Assembly: GCF_048128805.1 (NCBI RefSeq) | Contig: NC_136001.1 | Coordinates: 6,082,001 to 6,146,000, forward strand | DNA: 64,000 nt | Source: Centroberyx gerrardi | Lineage: Eukaryota > Chordata > Actinopteri > Beryciformes > Berycidae | Direction: 5' to 3' | Shown: piece after piece, positions 48,557 to 60,900 of the stretch | Numbering within the stretch: the first letter of the stretch is position 1 | How the letters are laid out: each line of letters opens with the position of its first letter | The notes under the pieces: generated by a model | Seen by the model: only the letters and a program-made list of their open reading frames with translations | The model's database searches: none | Told to the model about the DNA's origin: nothing | Position numbers and translations under genes: made by a program

Positions 48557-51500
48557 TTAAGTAAAAGCGCATCTAAAAAAGTGCGTTTTTAAAAGAGATT
48601 TAAAAGAGGACAAAGATGTGGCTTGCCTGATCTCCTCTGGCAAATCATTCCAGAGCGACAGGGCCCTGAGAGCAAAGGCCCGGTCGCCCCTGGTTTTCAA
48701 TCTAGATCTTGGAATCTCTAAAAGGGACCCACCGGAGGATCTCAGGCTACACTTAGGCTCATATGGGATTAAACATTCATTGATATACTCAGGGGCCAGT
48801 CCCATCCGGGCCTTAAAAGTGATAATTAAAATCTTAAAATTGATTCTAAAACGCACAGGTAGCCAGTGTAATGAAGCTAAAATTGGGGTTATATGTACTC
48901 TTTTGTTAGAATTAGTGAGGAGTCTGGCAGCGGCATTTTGAATTAACTGAAGTCTGGAAAGGTTGTGTTTGCTTAAGCATGAGTAGAGTGAGTTACAGTA
49001 GTCTAGACGGGATGTGATGAATGCATGAATGACAATTTCCAGGTTCTTGGGAGACAGAAAGGACCGGATCTTAGAGATTCTGCGTAACTGGGTAAAACAA
49101 GACTGAACAATTATTTTAACATGCTGATTGAAATTAAGATTATTATCAAAAGTGACACCAAGATTTCTGCAGCTAGTGGTGATACTGGTGAATGAACCAA
49201 GTTGTGGTGAATGTGATTATGTGTGGTGTCTGGGCCTATGATAATGACTTCGGATTTGTCTGTATTCAGTTGAAGGAAATTATTCGACAGCCAGATCTGA
49301 ACTTCATTTAGGCATGCCCTGAGAGTGATTAATTGGTTGTTACTGGTGGGGTCGAAAGAGAAATAAAGCTGTGTGTCATCTGCGTAAAAATGGAAACTAA
49401 TATTGTGTCTGATGTGTCCTAGTGGTAACATGTAAATGGAGAAAAGCAGGGGGCCAAGGACTGACCCCTGAGGTACTCCACAAAACAAAGATTCTGTGGA
49501 AGATCTGCAATCACCAATAGCAACACTAAAAGTCCTATTTCGGAGATACAAATAAAACCAGTGTAACACAGAGCCAGAGATGCCAACCCATTTTTTAAGA
49601 CGCTCAATTAAAATTGAATGATCTACGGTATCAAAGGCAGCGGTGAGATCTAAAAGGATTAAAATAGATGAGTGGCCAGAGTCAGCTGCTAAAAGAAGAT
49701 CATTGAGCACTTGGAGGAGTGCAGTCTCTGTGCTATGGCCCACTCTAAAGCCTGACTGAAATTTTTCAAAGAGACCATTTCCGGTCATAAATGAAATTAC
49801 CTGTTCTGCAACTATTTTTTCTAGAACCTTGGCCAGGAATGGAAGTTTGGAGATGGGACGAAAGTTGTTCAGGATAGTGGGGTCCAGTGAGAGTTTTTTG
49901 AGAAGCGGTTGGACTATTGCAGACTTAAAATGATCGGGGACAGTGCCAGATGTGAGAGAGGAATTGATTATGATTGAAATAAAAGGACAAACTAGCTGCA
50001 GGACTTCTTTAAGGAAGCGGGTGGGAAGGATATCAAGAGAACAGAATGATCAATTGAGACAGGGTGAAATAAATTTAGAGAGCAGGACAAATGACTAGGA
50101 GGTTTGGGTGTTACAAGAGACAGTGGGGTAATTTGATTTCTTATTGTGATGACTTTGTTGGAAAAGAAAGATAGAAACTCCTCACAAATCTCTGTGGAGG
50201 GCTCAATCACATTAGGGGGGGCATCTGTAGTGCGGCTAATAATATCAAAGAGCGCCCTGGTGTTATGCTGGTTTTTCTCAATGATCTCAGCAAAATAGCA
50301 TTTTCTCGAGCATTTTTAATTGCTGAATTGAATGTTTTCATTACGATTTTTAGACTGTCAAGGTGAACAGTTAGTTGTGTGGCCTTCCATTTCCGTTCTG
50401 CTTTACGACAGATTCTCTTCAATGAACGAATTTCCTCATTTATCCAGGGCGGAAAAGTATTTTTGGGCTTTCTTGTTTTAAAAGGTGCTACTCTGTCTAG
50501 AATGGCTGAACAGGTATTGTTAAAACCATTTAAAATATCATTGGTGTCCATTGAAGAGCAAATCTGGAAATCACAGGAGGCAAATTCTTGGCAGAACATG
50601 GCGGCAGAAGTGGAATTAAAAATGTGAGAGCATGTCTGACCTTCAAGTCGGTTTGAGATAATGGGCATGGTAGTGTTAAATAAAATACAATTATGATCAG
50701 TAACCCCAATATCAATGCAGAGTGTGTTGTTTAAAATAATTCCAGTATATAAAACAAGATCTAAGGTGTGGCCTTTGATATGGGTAGGACCAGTAGGAGC
50801 AAGAAGCAGATTAAAAGATTCTACCAAATTTAAAAACTCATTGGCTAAAGAATTCTCAGAGCAGCATACATGCACATTAAAATCGCCAAGAATCAGAATA
50901 TTGTCAAATTTAGGGATAACAATTGATAATAGTTCTGAGAATTTGGGTGGTCTATAAATCAGAATGCAGAGGGACCATGGATTACCTGAAATAATAAAAC
51001 AGAGGGCTTCAAAGGTAGAGAAAGACCCAAAGGTAATGTTCCAACATTTAAGACTATTCTTATAAAAAACAACTAGGCCACCCCCTCGGCCAGTTAATAT
51101 GGGCTGGTTCAGGTAGGAGTAGCTAGGGGGACAAGTTTCAACTAGGGGAACTATATTATCCTGGGTCAGCCAGGATTCTGTGATCAGAAAGAAATCAAGA
51201 TCATTACTGACAATAAAATCATTACATAAAAATGATTTGTTAGAAAGGGATCTGACATTAAGAAGACCAAACTTAGTAGTGAAGATGGTGGGCTGAACAG
51301 CATCCAGAATTGGTTTACACTTAATTGAAATGAGGTTGCTATTGACATTTGAGTGATTTTTTTTTTTTTAAGATTTATGCTTTATTGACAGAGAGATAGG
51401 AAGGTATGAGAGAGAGAGGGGAGGACATGTAGCAAATGACTGTGAATTCGAACCCGGGACGCTGCAGAAAGGACTGAGCCTTAAATGGTACACACTCTAC

Positions 51501-51600
51501 TCAGTGAGCCACCAGGGCGCCCCATTTGAGTGATTTTTATTCCTAAAATTTAACTTAGCCCTGGGCAGTCTGGATTGGTTGTTGATCAGCACAGGAATAA
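48557..51600 (-). pseudogene. LINE ORF2 (endonuclease and reverse transcriptase), broken
   Basis: Endonuclease blocks NVRSLSNKS, LITESWL, ILGDFNVH and TDHN are readable on the minus strand at about 51280-50680. Reverse transcriptase at 50000-49180 has [29 protein letters not shown] and the YADDTQLY active site. The C-terminal part ends LPEEIRQATSLSSFKSLL. The reading frame shifts near 50290, 50040 and between 49111 and 48856, and a SINE splits the 5' part, so no full protein is coded. Confidence 0.8.
51362..51523 (-). mobile_element. tRNA-derived SINE with 15-bp target duplication
   Basis: The duplication ATTTGAGTGATTTTT is present at 51347-51361 and 51524-51538. The tRNA-like head lies at the right (GAATTCGAACCCGGG as reversed B box, GGCGCCC end) and the tail at the left ends in A on the minus strand. 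Same family as the SINEs at 9464 and 53551. Confidence 0.88.
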
Positions 51601-51640
51601 CAGAGGGACTATCTGGGATAGGGGCCTGCAGGGAAATATG

Positions 51641-52396
51641 TCAGTCAGATAAATTAGGTAAAGATTTCCTCACATTTGACACAAATTGCTTCACCCCATG
51701 TCTGGATAGATGAATGCTGTCCCATCTAAGTAAATGTTCTTCCTTCCAAAATGAATCAAAGTGGTCAATAAAATCATAACCAGCAGCAGTACAGAAAGTC
51801 TGTAGCCAGGAATGCAGACTGAAAAGGCAGCTAAAACGCTCAGAGCTCTTCCTCAAGGTAGGAATTGGACCAGACAGAATACAGGTCTTTCCAAGGCTCT
51901 CAATAGTGGTCACTAATGACTCGAACTCGTAGTAGTGGAGTTTAGCCGATTGTCTCCTCATGACGTCATTAGTGCCCAGGTGCACAATCACAGTGTGGAC
52001 AGAGGGATGTAAATCAATAATAGCAGGGGCTTGTTCAATCATATCAGCAACCTTAAAACCGGAGAAACAATAAGTAATGGTTTGAGGAAGTTCAACAAAT
52101 CTGACCATTGAATCACCTAGTAGCAGGACTTCATGTTGAGCGTCTGGGGAGTCAGCACCGTGACCAGGGTCATATAGCGGGAGCTTTTTACTCCTTTTGA
52201 CCACTGAGGCCCAGGTAGTTGGGTCGCGGCTTGCAGAGTCTGAGGCGGCTCCATTTACTGGATCCAGCTTGGCTAACCGGGACTCCAACTGGATTTGTCG
52301 CTGAAAGAGATCATTGATCAAGCCTTCAATTTGTTGGAGATCTTGTCTGATACTGAAAAGCTCAGAGATGCCCATTGTTGTATGTCGCCCAGTCAC
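51641..52396 (-). CDS. LINE ORF1 with SGNH/GDSL esterase-like domain
   Basis: 251 residues, open from ATG to stop. Residues about 90-250 carry the SGNH blocks: LLLGDSMVRF (nucleophile serine), HLGTNDVM (block III) and WDSIHLSRHG (catalytic Asp-His). The first 50 residues look helical (IRQDLQQIEGLINDLFQRQI), probably a coiled coil. Esterase ORF1 proteins are known in CR1 and L2 elements, where they may act on membranes or chaperone RNA. Unlike ORF2, this frame appears intact. Confidence 0.8.
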   Translation of the reverse strand: MTGRHTTMGISELFSIRQDLQQIEGLINDLFQRQIQLESRLAKLDPVNGAASDSASRDPTTWASVVKRSKKLPLYDPGHGADSPDAQHEVLLLGDSMVRFVELPQTITYCFSGFKVADMIEQAPAIIDLHPSVHTVIVHLGTNDVMRRQSAKLHYYEFESLVTTIESLGKTCILSGPIPTLRKSSERFSCLFSLHSWLQTFCTAAGYDFIDHFDSFWKEEHLLRWDSIHLSRHGVKQFVSNVRKSLPNLSD

Positions 52397-52445
52397 TCAA
52401 GTGGAGAACCACAACCGGGGACAAATGGGCGGCAGTACATAATAG

Positions 52446-52478
<33 letters not shown>

Positions 52479-52479
52479 A
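52446..52479. repeat. (TCTA)n microsatellite
   Basis: Eight tetramers at the 5' junction of the LINE. Confidence 0.97.
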
Positions 52480-53239
52480 CTGCTTTTATTTAACTGTTTC
52501 AAAATATGAGCTTAACCAGTGGTCCGTGGTGTGGTCCTTGTGGTCCGGACCAGTTGTTCAGTGGTCCGTGGAGTGTGAGTGCAGATGAGTCACTTTCATA
52601 TTTTGTGGTATTTTGAAGACAATGTCAATATAGCAAAGTTTATCCTGTTCGGTGACACAGTGTGGTTAATGACAGACCACTTTGTTACTACCACAGACTA
52701 GACGTTGGGGTTGCGCAATGAATGTAACGTTATTTTTGATAGTAGGACCAGGACTAGACTCCACGGACCACTCACTAACTGGTCCAGAGGTTGTCCGGAC
52801 CACAACCGACCACTAGCTTCAGCGCCCCCTAGTGGTAGTAACCAGTGGGTCATATTAGCAACCAGTGGTCTGTGGACAGACCACTGAATTGGATACAACC
52901 CAATTATCATCAGGTACTGGAGCTCCTACTCTATACCGCTCTATAGATAGTCTGCATCCTTCCAACTTCACATGTTAGTGGCCCAAAATGGCAGGAAGAG
53001 GTAAGAGTTTGAATTTGGAGGACTTCATTACCCAGAAATCCTGCGTGATGAGGTCAGTAAACTAAACGTCTTCTTCTTAGGGTGTGAGGTGGGTTGGAGG
53101 AAGGAGACACTTTTGGATTTCCCTCTTCAATTTGGATCGGTCAGATTTCCCACCAGTGAGCAAACTGACAGCAGAATTTAATTTGGACAAACAGGGAGAA
53201 TCTACAGCGGCTCAGTTAGTAGGGATGGGACGCTCTGCT

Positions 53240-53357
53240 CTGCTGCAGCATCACTTCCTGTTTACACTGAGAAGTTCGCTGGAGTTTTACATAAAAATCT
53301 GGACTGGTGCAGCTTGAAGTCATCAAATATTCAACTTTTAGGTGAAAGCTGCAGCAG
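53240..53357 (+). other. Possible 5' untranslated exon of the NLR gene
   Basis: GC-richer stretch ending in a strong donor, GCAGCAG|GTAGGT at 53357/53358, upstream of and on the same strand as the NLR exons. Its 5' end is not defined by sequence. Confidence 0.35.
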
Positions 53358-53550
53358 GTAGGTTTAATAAATTGATATTTCATTTGAATTCAGCAGAATA
53401 ATCCCTGTGTTGAGTGAACATGATATGATATGAGTATGATAATATGTCAGAATCCCATCACAGAATTGCTCTGCTAGTTGCTTTCAAAGTAAATTTTCTG
53501 GCTCAAACTGACCTATATCAGCTTTAAATTTCCACTCTCTCGTCAGGAAA

Positions 53551-53706
53551 TGCCTTTATTTGATAGTTCAAAGTAGAGACAGAGAGGAAAGATCGGGAGA
53601 GAGAGGGGAATGACATGCGACAAAAGTCGTGGGCCGGATTCGAACACAGGACGTCACACCTCACATGGTACGCCCCCTAGACCACTCAGCCACCAGGACA
53701 CCCCAC
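53551..53706 (-). repeat. tRNA-like SINE copy
   Basis: Reversed tRNA-like head (GGATTCGAACACAGG; CCACTCAGCCACCAGGACAC) and tail GCCTTTATTTGATAGTT, same family as at 9464 and 51362. Confidence 0.75.
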
Positions 53707-54486
53707 AGTATAATCTGTTTAGAGCCTTATTTACAGCTATAGTTTCACTCCATAATTAATGTTATGATTCCACTGAGTGTTTTGACAGGATTGTTGTTCT
53801 TCTGCACACAAACACTTCATGATTCTTGAAAAATTTGACACTTTAATTTTGAATGCACAATCACTGAACTTCCAGTTCAGCCGGCTTGATGGGGACTGCC
53901 CACTAGTGACGTCATGCGAATCCTGTATGGAAATGCATTCAGCAGAATGACATAATAGATCCTTAGTGCATATATATTCCTTTGGTGACAGTAGTAGCAG
54001 TAGGCTAGTTGTAGTAATAGTAGTAGCAGTAGCCTAGTAGCCTATCAGTGTAACAGGAGTGGTTTTACCTGTGTTTATTGGATATGAAGTTCGCCAAAAT
54101 ACTACTTCCTTGAACAACAGATTGTGTCTTCATTAGTTTATCCATACCTCTTATGTTTCCAGATATTTGTGATATGTTGTTTTTCTGATATTCTCTGATT
54201 TTTTTTCTATAATTACAATCTGCACTGGCATAAGTAATGTACGGTGATCAAATAGGCTATAGTGCACATGCTGTTATCTAGGCTACTACAGAATATACAG
54301 AATGCTAAATAAGTTCCATAGTACCATTCAGGCTATCCTGTCATAAATCTACAGGACCATAAGAGAGGCAGCAACATTCACCTACTCTAGCTTTCAGGGT
54401 GAGTATGTGAGTCAGTCACTGGGTTAACAAAGCGTTGTTTTTAGTAACACCAACCTGTACACACTTCTACCTTCACCTACTCAGGC

Positions 54487-54607
54487 CCTGTTTATGTGGG
54501 CTCTACCACAGAACATGCAGACTCTACACAGAAAGGACCGTGGTGGAGATTTGAACTGAAGACCTGCTGTGAGGCTACAGTGCTAACCACTGAGCCACCC
54601 TGGTGCC
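54487..54607 (-). repeat. Second type of tRNA-like SINE fragment
   Basis: Reversed, it reads GGTGGCTCAGTGGTTAGCAC then GCCTCACAGCAGGTCTTCAG and TCTGCATGTTCTG, a head common in fish SINEs. Confidence 0.65.
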
Positions 54608-54917
54608 TACAGTGAGATTTTCATGTGATCAAATTTCTCCGCCTCCATGCATCACATCGTTTTGTGCTGAGGCTGCTCTTTAATTCACTGTAGATGACAA
54701 GGTTAATGTGCTCCATCTAGTGGACACATAGCAGAACTACCTCACCTGATCTGTGATTTGCCACAGGTCTGGCAACAGGTTCGACTGGTTTGATGTCATA
54801 CTGATGTTTCTAGACTTTGATACTGAAGTTATGAGGATGTGACAGCAGCCTCAGATCAACAGACAGACTGACGAAGGAGAATAAGCAGCGTCTTCTCTCT
54901 CAATGTTTCCTCTACAG

Positions 54918-54964
54918 ATGAAGGTGGAAAGTGTCTTTGAATGATCTGGTTATGAGTTCACCAG
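54918..54964 (+). other. Short NLR exon with start codon and upstream ORF
   Basis: Bounded by CTCTACAG| and CACCAG|GTAAGG. It contains an 8-codon upstream ORF (ATGAAGGTGGAAAGTGTC..TGA) and then ATGAGTTCACCAG, which joins exon 59807 in frame. Confidence 0.5.
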
Positions 54965-57900
54965 GTAAGGATCCTACCAGGGAACATTATAAATGTTTGA
55001 TGAATAGGCTGGCTCATTTTATTTTTTATTTATTTATGTAACCTTTATTTAACCAGGAAGTCCCTTGAGATTAAAATCTCTTTTTCGAGGGAGACCTGGC
55101 CAAGATAGCACACCATTACAAGGTTACAAAATAAAAAAATGGAGCACGTTAAAAACAGACAAGGGACAACAGATACATAATACAAACAACATCCAGTTTA
55201 GGAATAGCAATTGCACTCTTCAGTTGCACAGTTTTTTATCAGAGCTTTGAACTCTCCCAGGGAGACAAAATCATTAAGCTGTAGTGTGTTCTGAAGGTTA
55301 TTCCATGACCAGGGCGCAAAATAGGAGAAAGCTGCTCTACCAAGTACTGAGCAAATCCTGGGTACCTGGTAGAGCAGCCATCTAGTGGAGCGAAAATCAT
55401 AATGGCTATTGGTGAGTGATAGGAGATTACACAGATATGAAGGGAGTTTACCCAGTATGGCCTTGTAAATAAAAATATACCAATGCTGCTGTCTCCTTAG
55501 GCTTAATGAAGACCAGGAGACCAGATCATAAAGTACACAGTGATGTGTACGGGACAATGAGTTGGATATAAAACGTAGAGAACTGTGATACACAGAGTCT
55601 AGGCAGCAAAGTGTAGAGGAGGCAGCATGCATGTAAATAATGTCCCCATAGTCTATTACACTTAAGAACGTAGCCTGTACAAGTGTTGTTCCTAACTGCT
55701 AAATTAAGGCAGGCCCTATTTCAATAATAAAAACCCAGCCTAACCTTCAGTTTCTTCACTAGGTTCTCAATATGCACTCTAAAAGAGAGAATGTCATCCA
55801 CCCAAATACCCAAGTACTTGAAGGATGATACTCTTTCAATTGAGTCCCCTCCTAAGGTATGAATGCCAACATTATCTGAGATCTGGGAGCAAGCTCTGGA
55901 AAAGATCATGAATTTGGTTTTGTTAGCATTAAGAACCAACTTTAGACCATACAATGAGGCCTGCAGCTGTTGAAAGGCAGTCTGGAGCTCATCAACAGCC
56001 TGACTCAGAGAAGAGGCAACTGAGTAAACTATTGTATCATCTGCATAAAGATGCACCTTCGCTGTAAGCATGTCCTTCCCAATGTTATTTATAAAAATAT
56101 GTCTAGAAAATAAGACAGGGGCTAAAACTGAACCTTGGGGGACTCCCTTAGAGATCTCCATGAAGCTTGACTTGTGACCATCTGTATATACTGGGTTCTA
56201 TCTGCAAAGTAGTTCCTGAACCACTCTATAGCCTTGTCACCCATACCGACATCACTGAGTCTGCCTAACAGCAGCTCATGGTCGACAGAATCAAATGCCA
56301 TTGATAATATCATTTGTTACCAACATAGCTGCTGTTATGGTACTGTGACCTGATCTAAAACCAGACTGATTTTCACTTAAAACATTGTTGTCAGCCAAGA
56401 ATTGTTTCAATTGAAAGTTTACTTGAGATTCTAAAATTTTGGCAAGGGTAGGAAGTTTGGATATAGGGCGGTAGTTGTTTAAGTCCGAAGGGTCCCCACC
56501 CTTCAATATGGGGAGAACATAGGCTGCTTTCCAGATTTTGGGGATGGAATTAGTCTGGAGGCTCTGATTAAAAATATGAGCAATAGGCTCAGCAATAAAA
56601 TCAGCTGCAAGCTTTAAAAGATAAGGATCCAGGTTGTCGGGTCCAGACGACTTTTTTGGATCAATAGCCTTCAAAGCTTTACAGATCTCCACACTAGAAA
56701 TAGGTCTAAAAACAAAGGGGTCCCTAGGTGAGTCGGTACAGGATAGAGGTGTCACAAAACTGGAATTAGAGCTCCGAGACCCTGCTGCATATATATTAAA
56801 AACAGACCCAGCTGATATAAAATGCTCATTAAAGTGCCCAACAATATCATCTTTGCTCTTAATTTCAGTTGAGTCAACTAAAATGCGTTCAGGGAGGCCT
56901 GAAGTGGAATTGGAACATGACAATGATTTTATCTGTTTCCAGAATTTAGTGGGATTGTTGATATTTTCCGAAATAGATTTTAAGTAATATTCTGACTCGG
57001 ATATCGCAGTCTGGATTGCGCATTTATTTCACAGAGCTCTAAAGGCAGTCCAGTCAGCAGGGGAGTTAGTGGATCTAGCCTTGGCCCAGGAGGCGTTCCT
57101 TTCCCTGATCAGGTTAGATAGTTCCTCCGTGAACCAAGGGTTGTCCCTCCCAGAAATCCTGAATTTCTTTATAGGGGCATGCTTATTGCAAATCAACATG
57201 TTACACCCGCTACAAATCACTAGCATAAGGAATGACAATCAAGGAGGTAAAGAGTAACATGTTTATTACAAAAGTTAAGCTTGACAATTTACATCCGCCC
57301 ACCTTAACCTCCTTACAGTTTACTTCCCAGCTATCACTGACAGGACAGGGGCTGAGTTCCACTAAATCACACCAGTGCACACTATAATTAATAAGTCTTG
57401 CACGCTAGGTTGGTTAACACATTCCAAAGTTTAACACACGTGATTAATGTCACTGCAAACAAATAATAACTCCGTCACACCTTAAGCCTGCCCTGACTGT
57501 CTGACTGGGATTCGACCTGAGTAAAGGTATTGATGGGGGAAGCAAACAGGTGGATTATAAAACAGAACAAACAAACGAAAAGAAAAAAGAAAAGAAAACT
57601 AGTCCGCCCCAAGGGCAATACCCAGATCTTTTTGCCCGCTACCAGCACACTTGCCAGGGCGGACTAGACAGAAAAAGCAATCCCAAAAAACAAACTGGCA
57701 AACAACGAAAATAGTCCCACGGCAAGAGCAGCTAATGGACCACTGATGCTCTGCAGGGAAACAAATATTAACAATCTTAAAAACACTTTATTACATCAAT
57801 ATTAAAATACATACCGATTAAATGTTAAAAACTACATGCCTAAATGCGTTCCTCCTGCAGGTAGCCCTATATCAGCAAGCCTCTCTAATTGGTGCACCTC

Positions 57901-60900
57901 CCCTTTTTTACTCGGTGCCACCTGCCACAAACATGACAGAGTTATGAAAATATTCCCATGCACACTCAACATCATGGATTAAGCTGACTCTGCCAATGTC
58001 ACTATTGTACAGATCATGCAAAAATGCTTGTTCTTCAAATCGTTTAAAATACCTTTTAAAAACATAACTAGGTTTGAACTTGCGTAATTTTGAGACTCTT
58101 ACACAGGCAATAGCACAATGATCGCTGACATCATTACAGAATACTGCAGTCGAGATATACTTGTGGGGCGCGTTTGTTAGAATGAGATCTAGATTTGCTT
58201 AGATCTTTTGGGTTGGGCCTAGTAGGAGCATTAATAAATTGCGTGAGATTTAAGGAATCACACAATTCCTTAATGCAATCGGAGGCAGAGGAAAGCCAAT
58301 CCCAATTTAGATCGCCCATGAGAATAAATTCGGAGTCACTGAAGCTGTGTAAGGCATCAGAAAGAGAGGAGATGGCTTCTTTTGTGGCCGACGGCAGTCT
58401 GTAACAGCCAACAACAGTAAAGTGAGTATCCTTGATATATTCACTTTAATAGCGAGCAGTTCAAACTGTCTGGCTTTGGTTATAGACTGTGACATGGAGC
58501 TACAAAGTTTGGATTTAACATAAATCGCAGCTCCACCACTTTTACCAGCTCGATCGGATCTATAAACATTGTAACCATCAATTGCAATCAGATTGTTAGG
58601 TATCGATTTTTTTAACCATGTTTCTTATAAAACCATAATATCCATATCCGTTGTGATATCATGTCTATTTTAGGGAGAAGACTTCTAACATTAAAATGCA
58701 CAAGGCCAAGACCTGATCTACTTTTGAAGTCTGCCGGAGTGGGTATATTTTGCATAGGGCCAGGGTTTGGTTGCACATTCCCAGATAACAACAGCAGCAG
58801 CAAAATAACACACTTTAGCTTCCCAGTACGTGCGTTGGTGTCATAATCAGCGTCTCTGGCAATAAAGTGCGAGGAGTCCTTTCGCACAGTGAGAACGTCA
58901 TTCAGAGCTTTCAGAGATTGTAGGTAGGCCTACAGCAGAATGCTCACTTGCATTTGGGAGTTATAAAGCTTTTGCTGTTGGGTAGGGTGAATTTCTTGAT
59001 GATGATTACATGAGTCTCTGGTCGCCGAGTTTGTAAGACTTAGAGAGTGAGACAATGAATGTTCACCCGATTTAGTCCAGAAAGTCCAAGGAGGCACATA
59101 TCAATTAATAAATAAACCAACAGATACATGATGCCTGCGTAGGAAACCACAGTACAGGAAATGACAGGTGCTCAGATGGCTTGGTTGTAGTGAGCAGTTG
59201 GCTTCAGGAGCGTGTGTTGTTGAGAAAGCGCACAGAGTAGCGATGCAGGATCCAATCTCATATCACACTGTGTTGTATAACAGTATAGCAGACTTGCCTG
59301 AGATGATGGTGATAGGGTTTTTCAAAATGTCTATTTGATGCTTGCAGATATAAGTATTCATTAGAAGAAATTACAACGTTTCTGTCTGCCTTTGAAGACA
59401 ATGATATCAGAATGATTTACATGTATTACTTTTAGTGGTTGCCAGGTAGAGTGTGCACCAGTTCTCATCTTGTAAAAAATGCAGGAAGTCTCAGAACTGG
59501 TCTGACAGCTTGGATCAGCTTGACTAAGGTGCATTTTATCCACTGTTAATACTTCAAATGTGCAAAACACACCCATCTTACCAATACTGAGATAAACTTT
59601 GTTTCACTCAAACCTCTTTTGTAACATCCATCTCAATTGTCCTAGAAGCTTACAAGTCCTGTACCTGGTCAGTCTATGTGATGGAAAGAGCAGTTATTTT
59701 TTAATATTTTGTACACTTAATGTATGTGTGACACAAGCACTTGAAATAATATATCCTGTAATGGAAACCTTGTTGTAATGAATCAACCTAGTGTGTTTGT
59801 GTAAAGGTGTTCGCTCTACTATGAGTCTGTCTGAGGAGAGAGAGGAGGGGCTCCCTCCCTCTAAAACCACTCTGTCTGGGGAACATGACAGCCAGACCAA
59901 AGCTAAGAGGTAAGATGAGGATCTCTAACTGTCCTGTTCTCCATCTCAGAACTCAGCAGTGAAATCATTAACCCATCATTATTCAGAGTAAAAGTTTGCC
60001 TCTGTTTATGTTGAAGCCCAGTCCAGCAGGAGAGACCAGACTCCCCTGTACCCAGCTGTGTGTCCATGAAGAGTGACTGGTCAATGGGTCGTCCTATTGA
60101 GTTCAAAGATGGACAGCACTCTACTGAGCAAAGGTAAGAATTGAAAACAGATGAGTTTGTTGTTATTATTCGATTCTACTGAACAGAGGAAAGAAGTCAT
60201 GATACTTTGTTGATTTAGTTTCTTCTCTCAAAGCATCACATCCAATAATCAGAGCAGCATCAGAGCATCAGAGTCCAAGGATTTGTTTATTAATTTTAAA
60301 GAACAGCATTTATCAGACAAAAAGTAAGTTGTTATTTGCATTAAAACATGTGACATTACATTCTTATTTTTAACAATTACTGTATTTATCCAGAAGGGTT
60401 TTACTTTACATACATGCTCTTTTGCAGCATTGCTCTGCTTCACATCCATACAGTTACAGATATTCATACCAGAGCTGCTCAGTACAACCACAGTCTTCTG
60501 CTGTTGGTCACTGAGCAGCTCTACCAGAACAGTCTGGGGGTTGAGATCCTTGCTCAAGGTCTAATTGGTGGTAGTTGCACAGGGTGGGGAAAGAGTTACA
60601 TATTCACTCTGACTTTCAAAGTTGGTACTGGGATTCAAACTGGCAACCTGCTGGTCAAAACCTGGCTTCTCTAACATTTTTACTGCCACCACCCCTGTTT
60701 TATCAATCCTTAGCAGGATCCAGCAGGAGAGACCAGACTTCCCTGTACCCAGCTGTGTGTCCATGAAGAGTGACTGGTCTATGGGTCGTCCTATTGAGTT
60801 CAAAGATGGACAGCACTCTACTGAGCAAAGGTAAGAATTGAAAACAGATGAGTTCGATTCTACTGAAAAGAGGAAAGAAGTCATGATACTCTGTTGAGTA

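Larger units (their letters stand above)
48333..52440 (-). mobile_element. L2/CR1-type LINE, nearly full length
   Basis: Minus-strand non-LTR retrotransposon with ORF1, endonuclease and reverse transcriptase. The 3' end has GAAAGGTGCTATACAGATAA and an (ATT)n tail (48333-48353), typical of L2. The 5' end is taken as about 52440, just before a (TCTA)n run. It holds a younger SINE at 51362-51523. Confidence 0.85.
48040..52901. mobile_element. Terminal-inverted-repeat element carrying a nested LINE
   Basis: The left end reads GGGTTGTAGCCAATTCAGTG and the right end, reversed, GGGTTGTATCCAATTCAGTG; both continue GTCTGTCCAC(G/A)GACC. After a variable stretch both share GGTTACTACCACTAGGGG and GGTTGTGGTCC. 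The GTGGTCCGTGGAGT word recurs at both ends and at 52560. Removing the LINE leaves about 750 bp. No clear target duplication is seen and no transposase, so class is open. Confidence 0.7.
55010..58940 (-). mobile_element. Second APE-type LINE (L2/CR1-like), in NLR intron
   Basis: Minus-strand non-LTR element. The 3' end carries CCTTTATTTAACCAGGAAGT and AAATCTCTTTTTCGAGGGAG, a common fish LINE tail. Coding remnants run from about 58887 to 55200. A solo LTR interrupts it at 57199-57929. Confidence 0.8.
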
